From positions 764,628-828,627 of the forward strand of contig CAWDOU010000005.1 in assembly GCA_963804055.1 (NCBI GenBank): a stretch of 64,000 nucleotides of DNA, given 5' to 3'. The stretch comes from Bog-473 sp963804055. GTDB lineage: Bacteria; Actinomycetota; Acidimicrobiia; Acidimicrobiales; RAAP-2. The notes under the pieces are model-generated. The model did not search any database. It was not told the origin of the DNA and saw nothing but the letters and a program-made list of their open reading frames with translations. Shown piece by piece: positions 33,413-41,756 of the stretch (the stretch's first letter is position 1; each line of letters begins with the position of its first letter). Both the position numbers and the translations under genes were made by a program.

Positions 33413-33487
33413 TTACTGGCGGGAATCGGACATGGCCGCGGACGCCGACACCGGCGAGGACCGGTCGACCTCTGGACCAGCGGTCCC

Positions 33488-33493
33488 TATGGT
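33488..33493 (+). promoter_or_regulatory. -10-like box TATGGT
   Basis: It lies 6 nt before the ATG of the 50-residue ORF at 33500. The spacing fits leaderless transcription and supports that ORF as real. Confidence 0.45.
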
Positions 33494-33499
33494 TGGGGC

Positions 33500-33652
33500 A
33501 TGGCCGAACCTGAGGTCTTCGACTGGGACGAGTGGGAGAACGGCAAGGTGTACCAGCTGTCCAACGACGAGCTGGTGGGCGCCCTGCTGAGCGAGGTGAG
33601 CGCGCTGCGGCAGCGGGTCAAGGCGCTGGAGGACCGCCAGGCGGGTCACTGA
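33500..33652 (+). CDS. Small acidic protein of 50 residues, unknown
   Basis: The frame runs ATG to TGA and encodes a protein starting MAEPEVFDWDEWENGKVYQL and ending in a heptad-like helix (LLSEVSALRQRVKALEDRQ) suited to a short coiled coil. Third codon positions are almost all G or C, as in the neighbouring genes, and a -10-like box precedes the start. It sits between the divergent ada-alkA start and the end of a convergent acyl-CoA dehydrogenase gene. I do not recognise the family; a DNA-repair or regulatory accessory role would be a guess. Confidence 0.65.
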   Translation: MAEPEVFDWDEWENGKVYQLSNDELVGALLSEVSALRQRVKALEDRQAGH

Positions 33653-33686
33653 ACCGGGCTGACCCGGCGGAGTCCGCCCGGACCGG

Positions 33687-34790
33687 TCAGCCGGCTTTGA
33701 GCTGGGCCAGGACCAGCCGGCGGTGGGTGGCGGCGTCGCCCCAGGCCCGCGACAGGGCCCACGTCTGCTTCAAGAAGAAGTGGAGGTCGCACTCCCACGT
33801 GTAGCCGATGGCCCCGTGGACCTGCAGCGCCACCCGTGCCGCCAGGTCGGCGGCGTCGGAGGCCATGGCCTTGGCCATGGAGGCGTCGTGGGACAGGGTC
33901 GGTTGCGCCGTCGCCAGGGACCAGGCGGCTCGATACGTGGCGGGCCGCGCGAACTCGAGTGCGACCCGGGCGTCGGCCAGGAGGTGCTTGACGGCCTGGA
34001 AGCTCCCGATCGGCCTGCCGAACTGGTGCCGCTCCCTGGCGTAGTCGGCGCTCATCGTGATCATGCGGTCGGCGAGGCCCACGAGCATGGCGGCGGACCC
34101 GGCGGCGGCGCGGTCGGCCAGCAGCCCCACCGCGGCCTCGGCGGCCACGCCGTAGGCCAACAACGTGTCCGACGTCAGGGGCCACTGCACCGTCGAGAGG
34201 TCGCGCGACGCGCTCAGCGCCGGCGTGCGGCGTGCGGTGCACGACGTGGCGGGCACGGCGTGGAGCTGCCAGCCCGAGTCGGCGTCGCGCACCGCGAGCA
34301 GCAGCAGCCCGGCGTCGCGGGCACCGACGACGCGGGGCGTACGCAAGGTGCCGTCGGCCGACACCTCGGTCGGCGACGCGACGCCCTCCGGGGTGACGTC
34401 GATGCCGCCGACGGCGAAGCTCACGTCGTCGCGGACGAGCGCGGCGAGCGCAGCTGCCGCCGCGGGGTCGGGGAGCAGCGCGGTGAGGGTGGGCGCAGCG
34501 AGCGCGGCCGTCTCGAGCAGCGGCTCGGGGAGCCCGGCCCGGCCCGCCTCCTCCAACACGCCCACCAGGTCCACGTCGCTCAGGCCCAGCCCGTCGGCCG
34601 ACTCGGGGACGACGAGCGCGGGTGCGCCCAGCTCGGCGAGCACGGCCCAGCGGTTCTGCGCCTGCGCGACCCGACCCTCCTCGTCGGCGATCTCGAAGGC
34701 GCGCAGCGCGTCGGGCGTGCACTCGCTGTCGAGGACGGTGCGCACGCCCTCGCGCAACTCGTCCTGCTGCTCGGTGAACGCGAAGTCCAT
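33687..34790 (-). CDS. Acyl-CoA dehydrogenase, second (diverged) subunit
   Basis: 367 residues. It has the ACAD N-terminus (MDFAFTEQQDELREGVR), a poorly conserved middle, and a clear C-terminal FAD-contact region (YARERHQFGRPIGSFQAVKH, ALQVHGAIGYTWE). It lacks the substrate-loop motif SEPDAGSD found in its partner. It lies 15 nt after the partner gene on the same strand, matching the alpha2beta2 FadE pairs that act on steroid CoA thioesters in actinobacteria. Specific substrate not assignable. Confidence 0.9.
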   Translation of the reverse strand: MDFAFTEQQDELREGVRTVLDSECTPDALRAFEIADEEGRVAQAQNRWAVLAELGAPALVVPESADGLGLSDVDLVGVLEEAGRAGLPEPLLETAALAAPTLTALLPDPAAAAALAALVRDDVSFAVGGIDVTPEGVASPTEVSADGTLRTPRVVGARDAGLLLLAVRDADSGWQLHAVPATSCTARRTPALSASRDLSTVQWPLTSDTLLAYGVAAEAAVGLLADRAAAGSAAMLVGLADRMITMSADYARERHQFGRPIGSFQAVKHLLADARVALEFARPATYRAAWSLATAQPTLSHDASMAKAMASDAADLAARVALQVHGAIGYTWECDLHFFLKQTWALSRAWGDAATHRRLVLAQLKAG

Positions 34791-34805
34791 GTCCCGACCG
34801 CTCGT

Positions 34806-35957
34806 TCAGCCCCGGGGCAGCCCGAGCAGGCGCTCGGCCACCACGTTGCGCTGAATCTCGTTGGTCCCCGCGTAAATGGGACCGGCGAGCGAGAAGAGAT
34901 AGCCGTCGAGCCACTCGCCCGGCGCGCCGGCCTCCAGGAGCTCGGCCTCGGGACCGAGCAGATCGAGCGCGGCGGTGTGGATGGCCACGTCGGTCTCGGA
35001 CCAGAAGATCTTGTTGCAGCTGGCCTCGGGGCCGACGGCGTGGCCACGCGCCACACGCGACGCCGTCCAGTAGGTGTGCAGCTTGTAGGCCTCGGCATCC
35101 ATGTGGGCCTGCGCCACCTCGTCGGTGGAACCGCTCGGCCCGCCGCGCGACGCGTAGAGCTGCACGAGGCGGTCGGCTGCCTCGGTGTAGCGCGCCGGCG
35201 AACGGAGGGAGAGTCCGCGTTCGGAGCCGGCGGTGGCCATGGCCACCGACCAGCCGGCGCCGACCTCCCCGAGCACCTGGTCCTCGGGGACCACGACGTT
35301 GTCGAAGAAGATCTCGGCGAAGCCCGTCTCGCCGTCGATCTGCGGGATCGGGCGCACCGTCACACCGGGGGAGTCCATGGCGATGAGGAAGTAGGTCAGC
35401 CCGCGGTGGCGCTCGGCGTCGGGGTCGGTGCGGAAGATGCCGAAGCACCACTCCGCGAACGCGCCGCGGCTGGCCCACGTCTTCTGGCCGTTGAGGATCC
35501 AGTTGCCGTCGTGCGCCGTGTCGCGTGCGGCACGCGAGCGGATGCCGGCGAGGTCGCTGCCGGCGTCGGGCTCGGACCAGCCCTGGCACCAGATCTCGTC
35601 GCCGCTCGCCATCGGCGGGAGGTAGCGCGCCTTCTGCTCCTCGGTCCCGTACTCCAGCATCGTCGGGGCGAGCAGGAAGATGCCGTTCTGGCTCACGCGC
35701 TTGGGGGCCCGGGCGCGGTAGTACTCCTCCTCGAACACCAGCCACTCGAAGATGCCGACGTCGCGGCCGCCGTACTCGGTCGGCCAGCTGACCACCGACC
35801 AGCGGTCCTCGAACAGGGTGCGCTCCCAGGCGCGGTGGGCCTCGAAGCCCTCGGCCGTATCGAGGGAGGGGAGGGGGTCGGCCGGGACGTGCGCGGTCAG
35901 CCACGCCCGCGCCTCGGCCCGGAAGGCCTCCTGCTCACCGCTGAACGTCAGGTCCAT
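34806..35957 (-). CDS. Acyl-CoA dehydrogenase, FadE type
   Basis: 383 residues from the ATG at 35957 (MDLTFSGEQEAFRAEARAWL); the open frame extends to 35996 without further homology. It carries WCQGWSEPDAGSDLAGI, NGQKTWAS and the C-terminal YAGTNEIQRNVVAERLLGLP. Predicted FAD-dependent desaturation of an acyl-CoA. With the downstream gene it forms the second FadE pair of the window. An exported esterase gene lies upstream on the same strand, 47 bp away. Confidence 0.92.
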   Translation of the reverse strand: MDLTFSGEQEAFRAEARAWLTAHVPADPLPSLDTAEGFEAHRAWERTLFEDRWSVVSWPTEYGGRDVGIFEWLVFEEEYYRARAPKRVSQNGIFLLAPTMLEYGTEEQKARYLPPMASGDEIWCQGWSEPDAGSDLAGIRSRAARDTAHDGNWILNGQKTWASRGAFAEWCFGIFRTDPDAERHRGLTYFLIAMDSPGVTVRPIPQIDGETGFAEIFFDNVVVPEDQVLGEVGAGWSVAMATAGSERGLSLRSPARYTEAADRLVQLYASRGGPSGSTDEVAQAHMDAEAYKLHTYWTASRVARGHAVGPEASCNKIFWSETDVAIHTAALDLLGPEAELLEAGAPGEWLDGYLFSLAGPIYAGTNEIQRNVVAERLLGLPRG

Positions 35958-36004
35958 GACGCAGGGAATCTTCCACAGCGCCCCCGCCGGTGCCAACGTC
36001 GGGG

Positions 36005-37003
36005 TCAGCCGGACGGGTCCCCGGCTCCATACCCGGCCTGGGATTGGGCCGGGCCCTTGTGCTCCACGAGCGTGCGCATGAAGAAGTCGACCACCGCCTC
36101 AGTGACCTCGGGCTCCGACGGGATCTCGCCGACGGTGTCGAACGCGTGCCCGCCGTCGAAGACCGTCAACAGCTCGCGTGGCACACCGGCCAGGCCGAGG
36201 TCCCAGGCCAGCTCGTCGGACTGCTCGGGGTAGACGATCTCGTCGTTGTTCGAGTCGAGGATGAGGAAGGGTGGGTCGCCCTTCTTGACGTAGGTGGTGG
36301 GGCTGGCCTTCTTGAGGTCGGCGCCCAGGTCCCGGGTCGGCACGCTGCCGAGCAGCGAAATGAAGCTCTCGGCCACGAGCACGGCGTCGCCCTGGTCGCC
36401 CATGGTGAGCAGGTCGCTCGGTCCCGCCATGTCGACCACCGCCTGCACGGCGCTCGACTCCTTGTCGTAGGCGCCGATGTCCCAGCCGGCCGAGGGCCCG
36501 GCGGTGCCCAGGAGCGCGACGAGGTGACCGCCCGCGCTCTGGCCCCAGGCCCCGATTTCGGCGGGGTCGATGTGGAACCGGTGCGCGTTGGCGCGCAGAT
36601 AGCGGATGGCGCACTTCACGTCGACGATCTGGGCGGGCCAGTGGTCGCGTGGGCCGAGCCGGTAGTCGAGGCTGACCACGACGAAGCCGCGGGCGGCCAG
36701 CGCCGGCCCGATGCTGCTGATGATGAAGCCGCCGGTGTCGTAGTCCCCCGAGACCCAGGAGCCACCGTGGACGTAGACGGCGGCGGGAGCGGCCCCGTGC
36801 AAGGCGGTGGGCTCGGTGATGCGGGCCTTCTGGTTGTTGCAGTAGCGGATCGTCACCTGCTGGCCGGCGACCAGGGACGTGCGGCCGGCGGGGCGGCCGG
36901 CGGCGCCGGCGCCGACGCCGGCGCCGGCCGTCCCCGCCACCAGCACCGCAAGGCTGAGCACGACGACGATGGCGCACGCCGGGCCCCTCCGCATTGGCGT
37001 CAA
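36005..37003 (-). CDS. Exported alpha/beta hydrolase (carboxylesterase/lipase)
   Basis: 332 residues. It has an N-terminal signal sequence (ACAIVVVLSLAVLVAGTAGA) and an esterase fold of the hormone-sensitive-lipase/BD-FAE type: oxyanion HGGSW, nucleophile in GQSAGG, Asp in SNNDEIV and His in GGHAFD. Predicted to act outside the membrane on an ester, possibly releasing sterol or fatty acid for the surrounding catabolic genes (inference). It diverges from the thiolase operon, and the imperfect palindrome at 37073 lies in the intergenic region of about 100 bp. ATG 36994 is an alternative start. Confidence 0.85.
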   Translation of the reverse strand: MTPMRRGPACAIVVVLSLAVLVAGTAGAGVGAGAAGRPAGRTSLVAGQQVTIRYCNNQKARITEPTALHGAAPAAVYVHGGSWVSGDYDTGGFIISSIGPALAARGFVVVSLDYRLGPRDHWPAQIVDVKCAIRYLRANAHRFHIDPAEIGAWGQSAGGHLVALLGTAGPSAGWDIGAYDKESSAVQAVVDMAGPSDLLTMGDQGDAVLVAESFISLLGSVPTRDLGADLKKASPTTYVKKGDPPFLILDSNNDEIVYPEQSDELAWDLGLAGVPRELLTVFDGGHAFDTVGEIPSEPEVTEAVVDFFMRTLVEHKGPAQSQAGYGAGDPSG

Positions 37004-37072
37004 TGTTGCTCCATGGCGCGGCCGGGCAGGGACCGCCTGACCTGCCGGTCACGGGTCCGTCTGGCACCGGAT

Positions 37073-37087
37073 CTGATTCGGCGTCAG
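37073..37087. promoter_or_regulatory. Operator candidate CTGATT-CGG-CGTCAG
   Basis: One arm and the centre match the palindrome at 44209 exactly; the other arm has two changes. It lies 12 nt before the thiolase ATG at 37100, where it would overlap the core promoter. Confidence 0.45.
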
Positions 37088-37099
37088 AATTGCCCCCTT

Positions 37100-38278
37100 A
37101 TGCCAAACGCCGTGATCGTCGACGCCGTCCGCACCCCCGTGGGCCGGAGGGGAGGTCGTCTGTCCGGTTGGCACGCCACGGACCTGGCCGCCCAGCCGCT
37201 GGCCGCCCTGCTGGCCCGCAACGACCTGGACCCCTCCCTGGTGGAGGACGTCGTCATGGGCTGCACCATGACCGTCGGCGAGCAGGCCATGAACATCGCC
37301 CGCAACGCCGCCCTCGCCGCCGGGTTCCCCGAATCGGTCCCGGGCACCACGGTCGACCGCCAGTGCGGCTCGGCCCAGCAGGCCATCCACTTCGCCGCCC
37401 AGGCCGTCATGTCGGGCGCGATGGACGTGGCCATCGGCGCCGGCGTGGAGTCGATGAGCCGGGTGCCCATCGGGTCGACGACCGAGCCGGGCCCGGGCGA
37501 GGCCTACGGCCCGCTCTACACGGCGCGCTTCGAGCTCATCCATCAGGGTGAGTGCGCGGAGGAGATCGCCCGGCGCTGGAAGGTGACACGCGACGACATG
37601 GACGAGTTCGCGCTGCGCTCGCACCAGCGGGCCGCCGTGGCGCAGGACGAGGGGCGCTTCGCCAACGAGATCGCACCGCTGGAGGCGCGGGTCCACCCCG
37701 ACGTCCCGGGGGCGGCCGACGTCAGCGGGTTGTGCACCGCCGACGAGGGGGTGCGGCGCGACACCTCGCTCGAGAAGCTGGCCAACCTCAAGCCGGCCTT
37801 CTCGGAGTCGGGCACCGTGACAGCGGGGACCTCGTCGCAGATCTCCGACGGTGCGGCGGCCGTGCTCATCATGAGCGAGGAGCGGGCGTCGTCCCTCGGC
37901 CTCACGCCACGGGCGCGCTTCCACACGTTCGCCGTGGCGGCCAACGACCCCCAGATCATGCTGACGGCGGTGATCCCCGCCACCGAGCTGGTGCTGAGCA
38001 AGGCCAAGCTCTCCCTCGACGACATGGACGTCGTGGAGATCAACGAGGCCTTCGCCTCGGTCGTCCTGGCCTGGCAGCGCGAGTACGAGCCCGACATGTC
38101 GAAGGTGAACCCCAACGGCGGGGCCATCGCCATCGGGCATCCCACCGGCGCGTCGGGGGCACGCCTCATGGCGACCCTGCTGAACGAGATGGAGCGCACC
38201 GGCGCCCGCTACGGGCTGCAGACCATGTGCGAGGGCGGCGGGCAGGCGAACGCCACCATCATCGAGCGGCTCGGCTGA
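37100..38278 (+). CDS. Acetyl-CoA acetyltransferase / beta-ketothiolase (FadA type)
   Basis: 392 residues from the ATG at 37100; the frame is open far upstream, but only as antisense of the esterase gene. Catalytic residues are all present: Cys89 in DRQCGSAQQA, His347 in IAIGHPTG and Cys377 in MCEGGGQ. It cleaves a 3-ketoacyl-CoA with CoA as the last step of a beta-oxidation round; in this context a steroid side-chain or ring fragment is likely (FadA5/FadA6-like, inference). Its stop overlaps the ATG of the DUF35 gene (TGATG). Confidence 0.93.
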   Translation: MPNAVIVDAVRTPVGRRGGRLSGWHATDLAAQPLAALLARNDLDPSLVEDVVMGCTMTVGEQAMNIARNAALAAGFPESVPGTTVDRQCGSAQQAIHFAAQAVMSGAMDVAIGAGVESMSRVPIGSTTEPGPGEAYGPLYTARFELIHQGECAEEIARRWKVTRDDMDEFALRSHQRAAVAQDEGRFANEIAPLEARVHPDVPGAADVSGLCTADEGVRRDTSLEKLANLKPAFSESGTVTAGTSSQISDGAAAVLIMSEERASSLGLTPRARFHTFAVAANDPQIMLTAVIPATELVLSKAKLSLDDMDVVEINEAFASVVLAWQREYEPDMSKVNPNGGAIAIGHPTGASGARLMATLLNEMERTGARYGLQTMCEGGGQANATIIERLG

Positions 38279-38769
38279 TGACGACCACCGATACCGACAC
38301 CGGCGCCACGAGGGTCCCCGCCATTGAGGGGTGGTTCACGACGGGAGAGGACGGCGCCCCGCCGGCGCTGCTGGGGTCGCGCTGCACGGTGTGCGGCACG
38401 TACGCCTTCCCGGCCGAGACGCGCTACTGCGGGAACCCCGACTGCGGCTCCACCGACTTCGAGACGGTCGAGCTCTCGCGGCGCGGCCGCGTCTGGTCCT
38501 ACACCGACGCCCGCTACCAGCCCCCGCCGCCCTACGTGGCGGCCGACCCCTACGTGCCCTTCTGCCTGGCCGCCGTGGAGCTGGCGGCCGAGAAGCTGGT
38601 CGTGATGGGCCAGGTCGTCCCGGGCGTGACGGTCGACGACCTCACCGTGGGCGACGAGGTGGAGCTGGTCGTCGACACCCTCTACTCCGAGGACGGCACC
38701 GACTACCTGGTGTGGAAGTGGCGCCCGACGTCGGCGTCGGCGTCGGACAGCGGGGAGGCCCGGGCATGA
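38278..38769 (+). CDS. DUF35 zinc-ribbon/OB-fold protein, thiolase partner
   Basis: 163 residues. An N-terminal zinc ribbon has Cys pairs in RCTVCGTYAFP and YCGNPDCGS. A C-terminal OB-fold follows (RGRVWSYTDARYQPPPPY). DUF35 proteins partner lipid-transfer thiolases, as ChsH2 does with Ltp2 in retro-aldol cleavage of the sterol side chain. It overlaps its neighbours on both sides by 1 and 4 nt, so all three genes are tightly coupled. The Ala/Ser-rich tail (SASASDS) is probably disordered. Confidence 0.88.
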   Translation: MTTTDTDTGATRVPAIEGWFTTGEDGAPPALLGSRCTVCGTYAFPAETRYCGNPDCGSTDFETVELSRRGRVWSYTDARYQPPPPYVAADPYVPFCLAAVELAAEKLVVMGQVVPGVTVDDLTVGDEVELVVDTLYSEDGTDYLVWKWRPTSASASDSGEARA

Positions 38770-40001
38770 GCGCCACCGCGTCCGACGACAAGAAGGTGGC
38801 GGTGCTCGGGGCCGGCATGCACGAGTGGGGCAAGTGGGGCCGCCCCTTCGTGGAATACGGCCTGGCCGCCGCCCGCGACGCCATGGCCGACGCCGGCCTC
38901 GGCTGGCGCGACATGCAGTTCGTCTCAGGGGCGGACACCATCCGCAACGGGTACCCCGGCTTCGTGTCGGGCGCGACCTTCGCGCAAGCGCTCGGATGGA
39001 CGGGCGCCCGCGTCTCGAGCGTCTACGCCGCCTGCGCGTCGGGTGCGGTGGCCATCGCCAACGCCCGCGCCCAGATCCTGGCCGGCCTGTGCGACGTGGC
39101 GCTCGTCGTCGGTGCCGACACCACGCCGAAGGGGTTCTTCGCGCCCGTCGGCGGGGGCGACCGCAAGGACGACCCGGACTGGCTGCGCTTCCACCTCATG
39201 GGGGCCACCAACCCGACCTACTTCGGCCTCTACGCGCGCCGGCGCATGGACCGCTTCGGGGCGACCGAGGAGGACTTCGCACAGGTCAAGGTGAAGAACG
39301 CCCGCCACGGGCTGGCCAACCCCTACGCGCGCTACCGCAAGGAGGTGACCGTCGAGGAGGTGCTCGCCTCGCCGATGGTGGCCGACCCGCTGCGCCTGCT
39401 CGAGATCTGTGCCACCTCCGACGGCGGGGCGGCCCTCGTCCTCACCTCCATGGAGTTCGCCCGGCGCCACGCCGGCGGAGCGGAGCCACTCGTCACGATC
39501 GACGCCGTCTCCACCGTCACGCCGACCTTCCCCAACACCGTCATTGAGATGCCGAACTTCTCCACCGACTCGGCCGCCGCGACGACGCCGGACGGCGCTG
39601 CGGCAGGGGCCGCCGCGGGCTTCCGGCCTTCCATCGCCACGGCGGCCTACGCCGAGGCCGGGATCGGGCCCGAGGACGTCAGCCTGGCCGAGGTCTACGA
39701 CCTCTCCTCAGCCCTGGAGCTCGACTGGTACGAGGACATCGGCCTCTGCGGCGAGGGCGAGGCGGAGAAGCTGCTGCGCGACGGCGTCACGACGCTGGGG
39801 GGCCGGGTGCCGGTCAACCCCTCGGGCGGCCTCTCCTGCTTCGGCGAGGCCATCCCCGCCCAGGCCATCGCCCAGGTGTGCGAGTGCGTCTGGCAGCTGC
39901 GCGGTACCGCCACGGGGCACCAGGTCGAGGGTGCCCGGGTGGCCGTCACGGCCAACCAAGGCTTGTTCGGGCACGGCTCCTCGGTCCTCCTCAGTCGCTG
40001 A
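38766..40001 (+). CDS. Thiolase-superfamily lipid-transfer protein (Ltp type)
   Basis: 411 residues. It has the thiolase fold with a Cys in YAACASGAVA, and C-terminal features PVNPSGGLSCFGEAIPA and GLFGHGSS. Members coupled to DUF35 proteins act as aldolases or non-classical thiolases on CoA esters of steroids. It ends an operon whose first gene is a conventional thiolase, suggesting successive C-C cleavage steps. The exact activity (thiolase or aldolase) cannot be read from the sequence. Confidence 0.87.
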   Translation: MSATASDDKKVAVLGAGMHEWGKWGRPFVEYGLAAARDAMADAGLGWRDMQFVSGADTIRNGYPGFVSGATFAQALGWTGARVSSVYAACASGAVAIANARAQILAGLCDVALVVGADTTPKGFFAPVGGGDRKDDPDWLRFHLMGATNPTYFGLYARRRMDRFGATEEDFAQVKVKNARHGLANPYARYRKEVTVEEVLASPMVADPLRLLEICATSDGGAALVLTSMEFARRHAGGAEPLVTIDAVSTVTPTFPNTVIEMPNFSTDSAAATTPDGAAAGAAAGFRPSIATAAYAEAGIGPEDVSLAEVYDLSSALELDWYEDIGLCGEGEAEKLLRDGVTTLGGRVPVNPSGGLSCFGEAIPAQAIAQVCECVWQLRGTATGHQVEGARVAVTANQGLFGHGSSVLLSR

Positions 40002-40175
40002 AACCCAGGTAGCGGCGAAGTTCGGGCCTGAGGGCCCGCATCGTGTGTGAGGTCGCCCGTTTCGGGTATTGGCAGGCTGACGGCACATGTGGGCTACGCC
40101 TGTTTAGGCTCGGTGCACGTGGGCGGTCTGAATTCAGGGTCGGCGCGGAACGGCCCATGATTGGAGGACCACTGC

Positions 40176-40649
40176 ATGTTGGCCAGCGAAGCGACCGAAC
40201 TGCGTGACGACGAGGCGCGGCGAAGAGGAGCGAAGAGCGCAATGCCCGACCAGAACGACGACCGGAGCGGGACCGGGTCGGACGAGGTGCTCAAGGCCCT
40301 CGACGAGCTGGAGAGCGTTCTGCGCGAGAACGCCGAGAGCGAGCGCCTGCTCGCCCAGCGCATCGCCGAGGTCCGCCTGGCGCGTCAGAACGGGCGGGAG
40401 TGGAAGGGCATCCTCGGCGACGAGGACGACCCGGGCACCGTGCAGCTGGTGAGCACCATTCTGCGCCGGCAGTCCGAGGCCAGCGGGTACCTCCGCCGCG
40501 AGCTCGTGGTGGCCCTGCGGGCCGAGGGCCAGAGCATCCCGAGCATCGCCCACCTCTTCGGCGTGACGCACCAGCGGGTGTCGAACCTGCTGCGCCGCGT
40601 GGCCCAGGGCAATGCGGCGGCCGTGGCGGCCAACGGCGACAGCGCATAG
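40176..40649 (+). CDS. Small HTH protein, unknown
   Basis: 157 residues from the ATG at 40176, chosen because GGAGGA lies 7 nt upstream; an open frame begins at 40161. The N-terminal half is charged and helical (ELESVLRENAESERLLAQRIAEVRL). The C-terminal part contains a helix-turn-helix (SIPSIAHLFGVTHQRVSNLLRR). It looks like a DNA-binding regulator or a sigma-region-4-like protein, but no family is recognised. It is flanked by the end of the thiolase operon (159 bp before it) and converges on ipdC. Confidence 0.7.
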   Translation: MLASEATELRDDEARRRGAKSAMPDQNDDRSGTGSDEVLKALDELESVLRENAESERLLAQRIAEVRLARQNGREWKGILGDEDDPGTVQLVSTILRRQSEASGYLRRELVVALRAEGQSIPSIAHLFGVTHQRVSNLLRRVAQGNAAAVAANGDSA

Positions 40650-40662
40650 GCGCTGACGCTGG

Positions 40663-41688
40663 TCAGGCGCTGGAGCTCCAGCGCCGCAACACGGCGTCCG
40701 CCTCACCCATGACGGAGGCGACGATGTCGGCCACAGTCGGCAACGAGTCGATCACGCCCACGACCTGACCGGTCGGCAACACCCCGACATCGGTGTGCCC
40801 TTCGACCAGCGCGGCCTTGGTCATGACCGGTGCGTTGGCCGCCATGACGACCTGGGCCCAGGTGAGCTCGTTGCCCTCCTTCATGGCGCGCCCTTCACGC
40901 AGCAGTGAGGAGAACGTGGCGCCGGTCTCCTGGCGGAACCGGTAGGCGCTGCGCAGCGCACGCGGCAGCGAGCGCAGCCAGGACTGCGACTCCAGGTGGT
41001 CGACCAGATCGGTGCGCACCACACGCTGGGGTGCCCCGTCGACCTTGGTCGTCACCACGGTGCCCGTCACCGGTGTGCCGAGGTACAGGGCCTTGACGGC
41101 GTCGGGCACCCGGCTCTCGGCCGAGAGCAGGAAGCGGGTGCCCATGGCGACGCCGGCCGCCCCGTAGGAGAGGGCGGCCACCAGGCCGCGTCCGTCGAAG
41201 AACCCCCCCGCCCCCAGGACGAGCACGCGGTCGCCCACGGCATCGACCACCTGGGGCAGGAGGAGGGTGGTGGGGATGGTGCCGGTGTGCCCGCCCCCCT
41301 CGCCGCCCTGGGCGATCACGGCGTCGACGCCCCATTCGGCGACTTTCTCGGCGTGGCGGCGGGCGCCCACGGTGGGGATGACGAACAGCCCGGCCTCCTT
41401 GCAGCGGGTCACCAGGGCCGGGTTGGGCGCCTGGGCGAAGCTGGCCACCCGGGCGCCGGTCTCGATCATCAGCTCGATGCGCTCGTGGACGTCGGCCACA
41501 TCGGTGCGCAGGTTGACGCCGAACGGTCCGCTCGTGCGCTGGCGCACCTCGGCGATGGCGCCCGCCAGCTCGTCGAGGGTCATGGTGGCCGAGGCCAGGA
41601 TCCCGAGGCCGCCCGCCTCGGTGGTGGCGGCGACGAGGCGGGGCCCGGCCACCCAGCCCATGCCGGTCTGCACCAGCGGGTAGCGCAC
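40663..41688 (-). CDS. ipdC: Nitronate-monooxygenase-like flavoprotein, IpdC-type
   Basis: 341 residues from the GTG at 41688. FMN TIM barrel: VQTGMGWVAG, GGLGILASATMTLDEL, QGGEGGGHTG, GAGGFFDGRG and GVAMGTRFLLS. These segments match my recollection of M. tuberculosis Rv3553 (IpdC), which works on a CoA thioester of the steroid C/D-ring intermediate HIP. It lies directly after ipdAB, as in mycobacteria. The conserved N-terminal strand (ELCERIGVRYP) lies upstream of the GTG, yet no ATG, GTG or TTG precedes it in frame. A CTG at 41760, overlapping the ipdB stop, is the likely true start. Confidence 0.88.
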   Translation of the reverse strand: MRYPLVQTGMGWVAGPRLVAATTEAGGLGILASATMTLDELAGAIAEVRQRTSGPFGVNLRTDVADVHERIELMIETGARVASFAQAPNPALVTRCKEAGLFVIPTVGARRHAEKVAEWGVDAVIAQGGEGGGHTGTIPTTLLLPQVVDAVGDRVLVLGAGGFFDGRGLVAALSYGAAGVAMGTRFLLSAESRVPDAVKALYLGTPVTGTVVTTKVDGAPQRVVRTDLVDHLESQSWLRSLPRALRSAYRFRQETGATFSSLLREGRAMKEGNELTWAQVVMAANAPVMTKAALVEGHTDVGVLPTGQVVGVIDSLPTVADIVASVMGEADAVLRRWSSSA

Positions 41689-41756
41689 TCCGATGCGCTC
41701 GCACAGCTCGGTGTGGAGGGCCGGGTGCAGCGGTGCGACGGCGGCGGCGTCCGCGC

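Noticed and set aside
33723..36233. 836-residue plus-strand open frame
   Set aside because: Antisense of the second FadE pair and the esterase; no recognisable domain.
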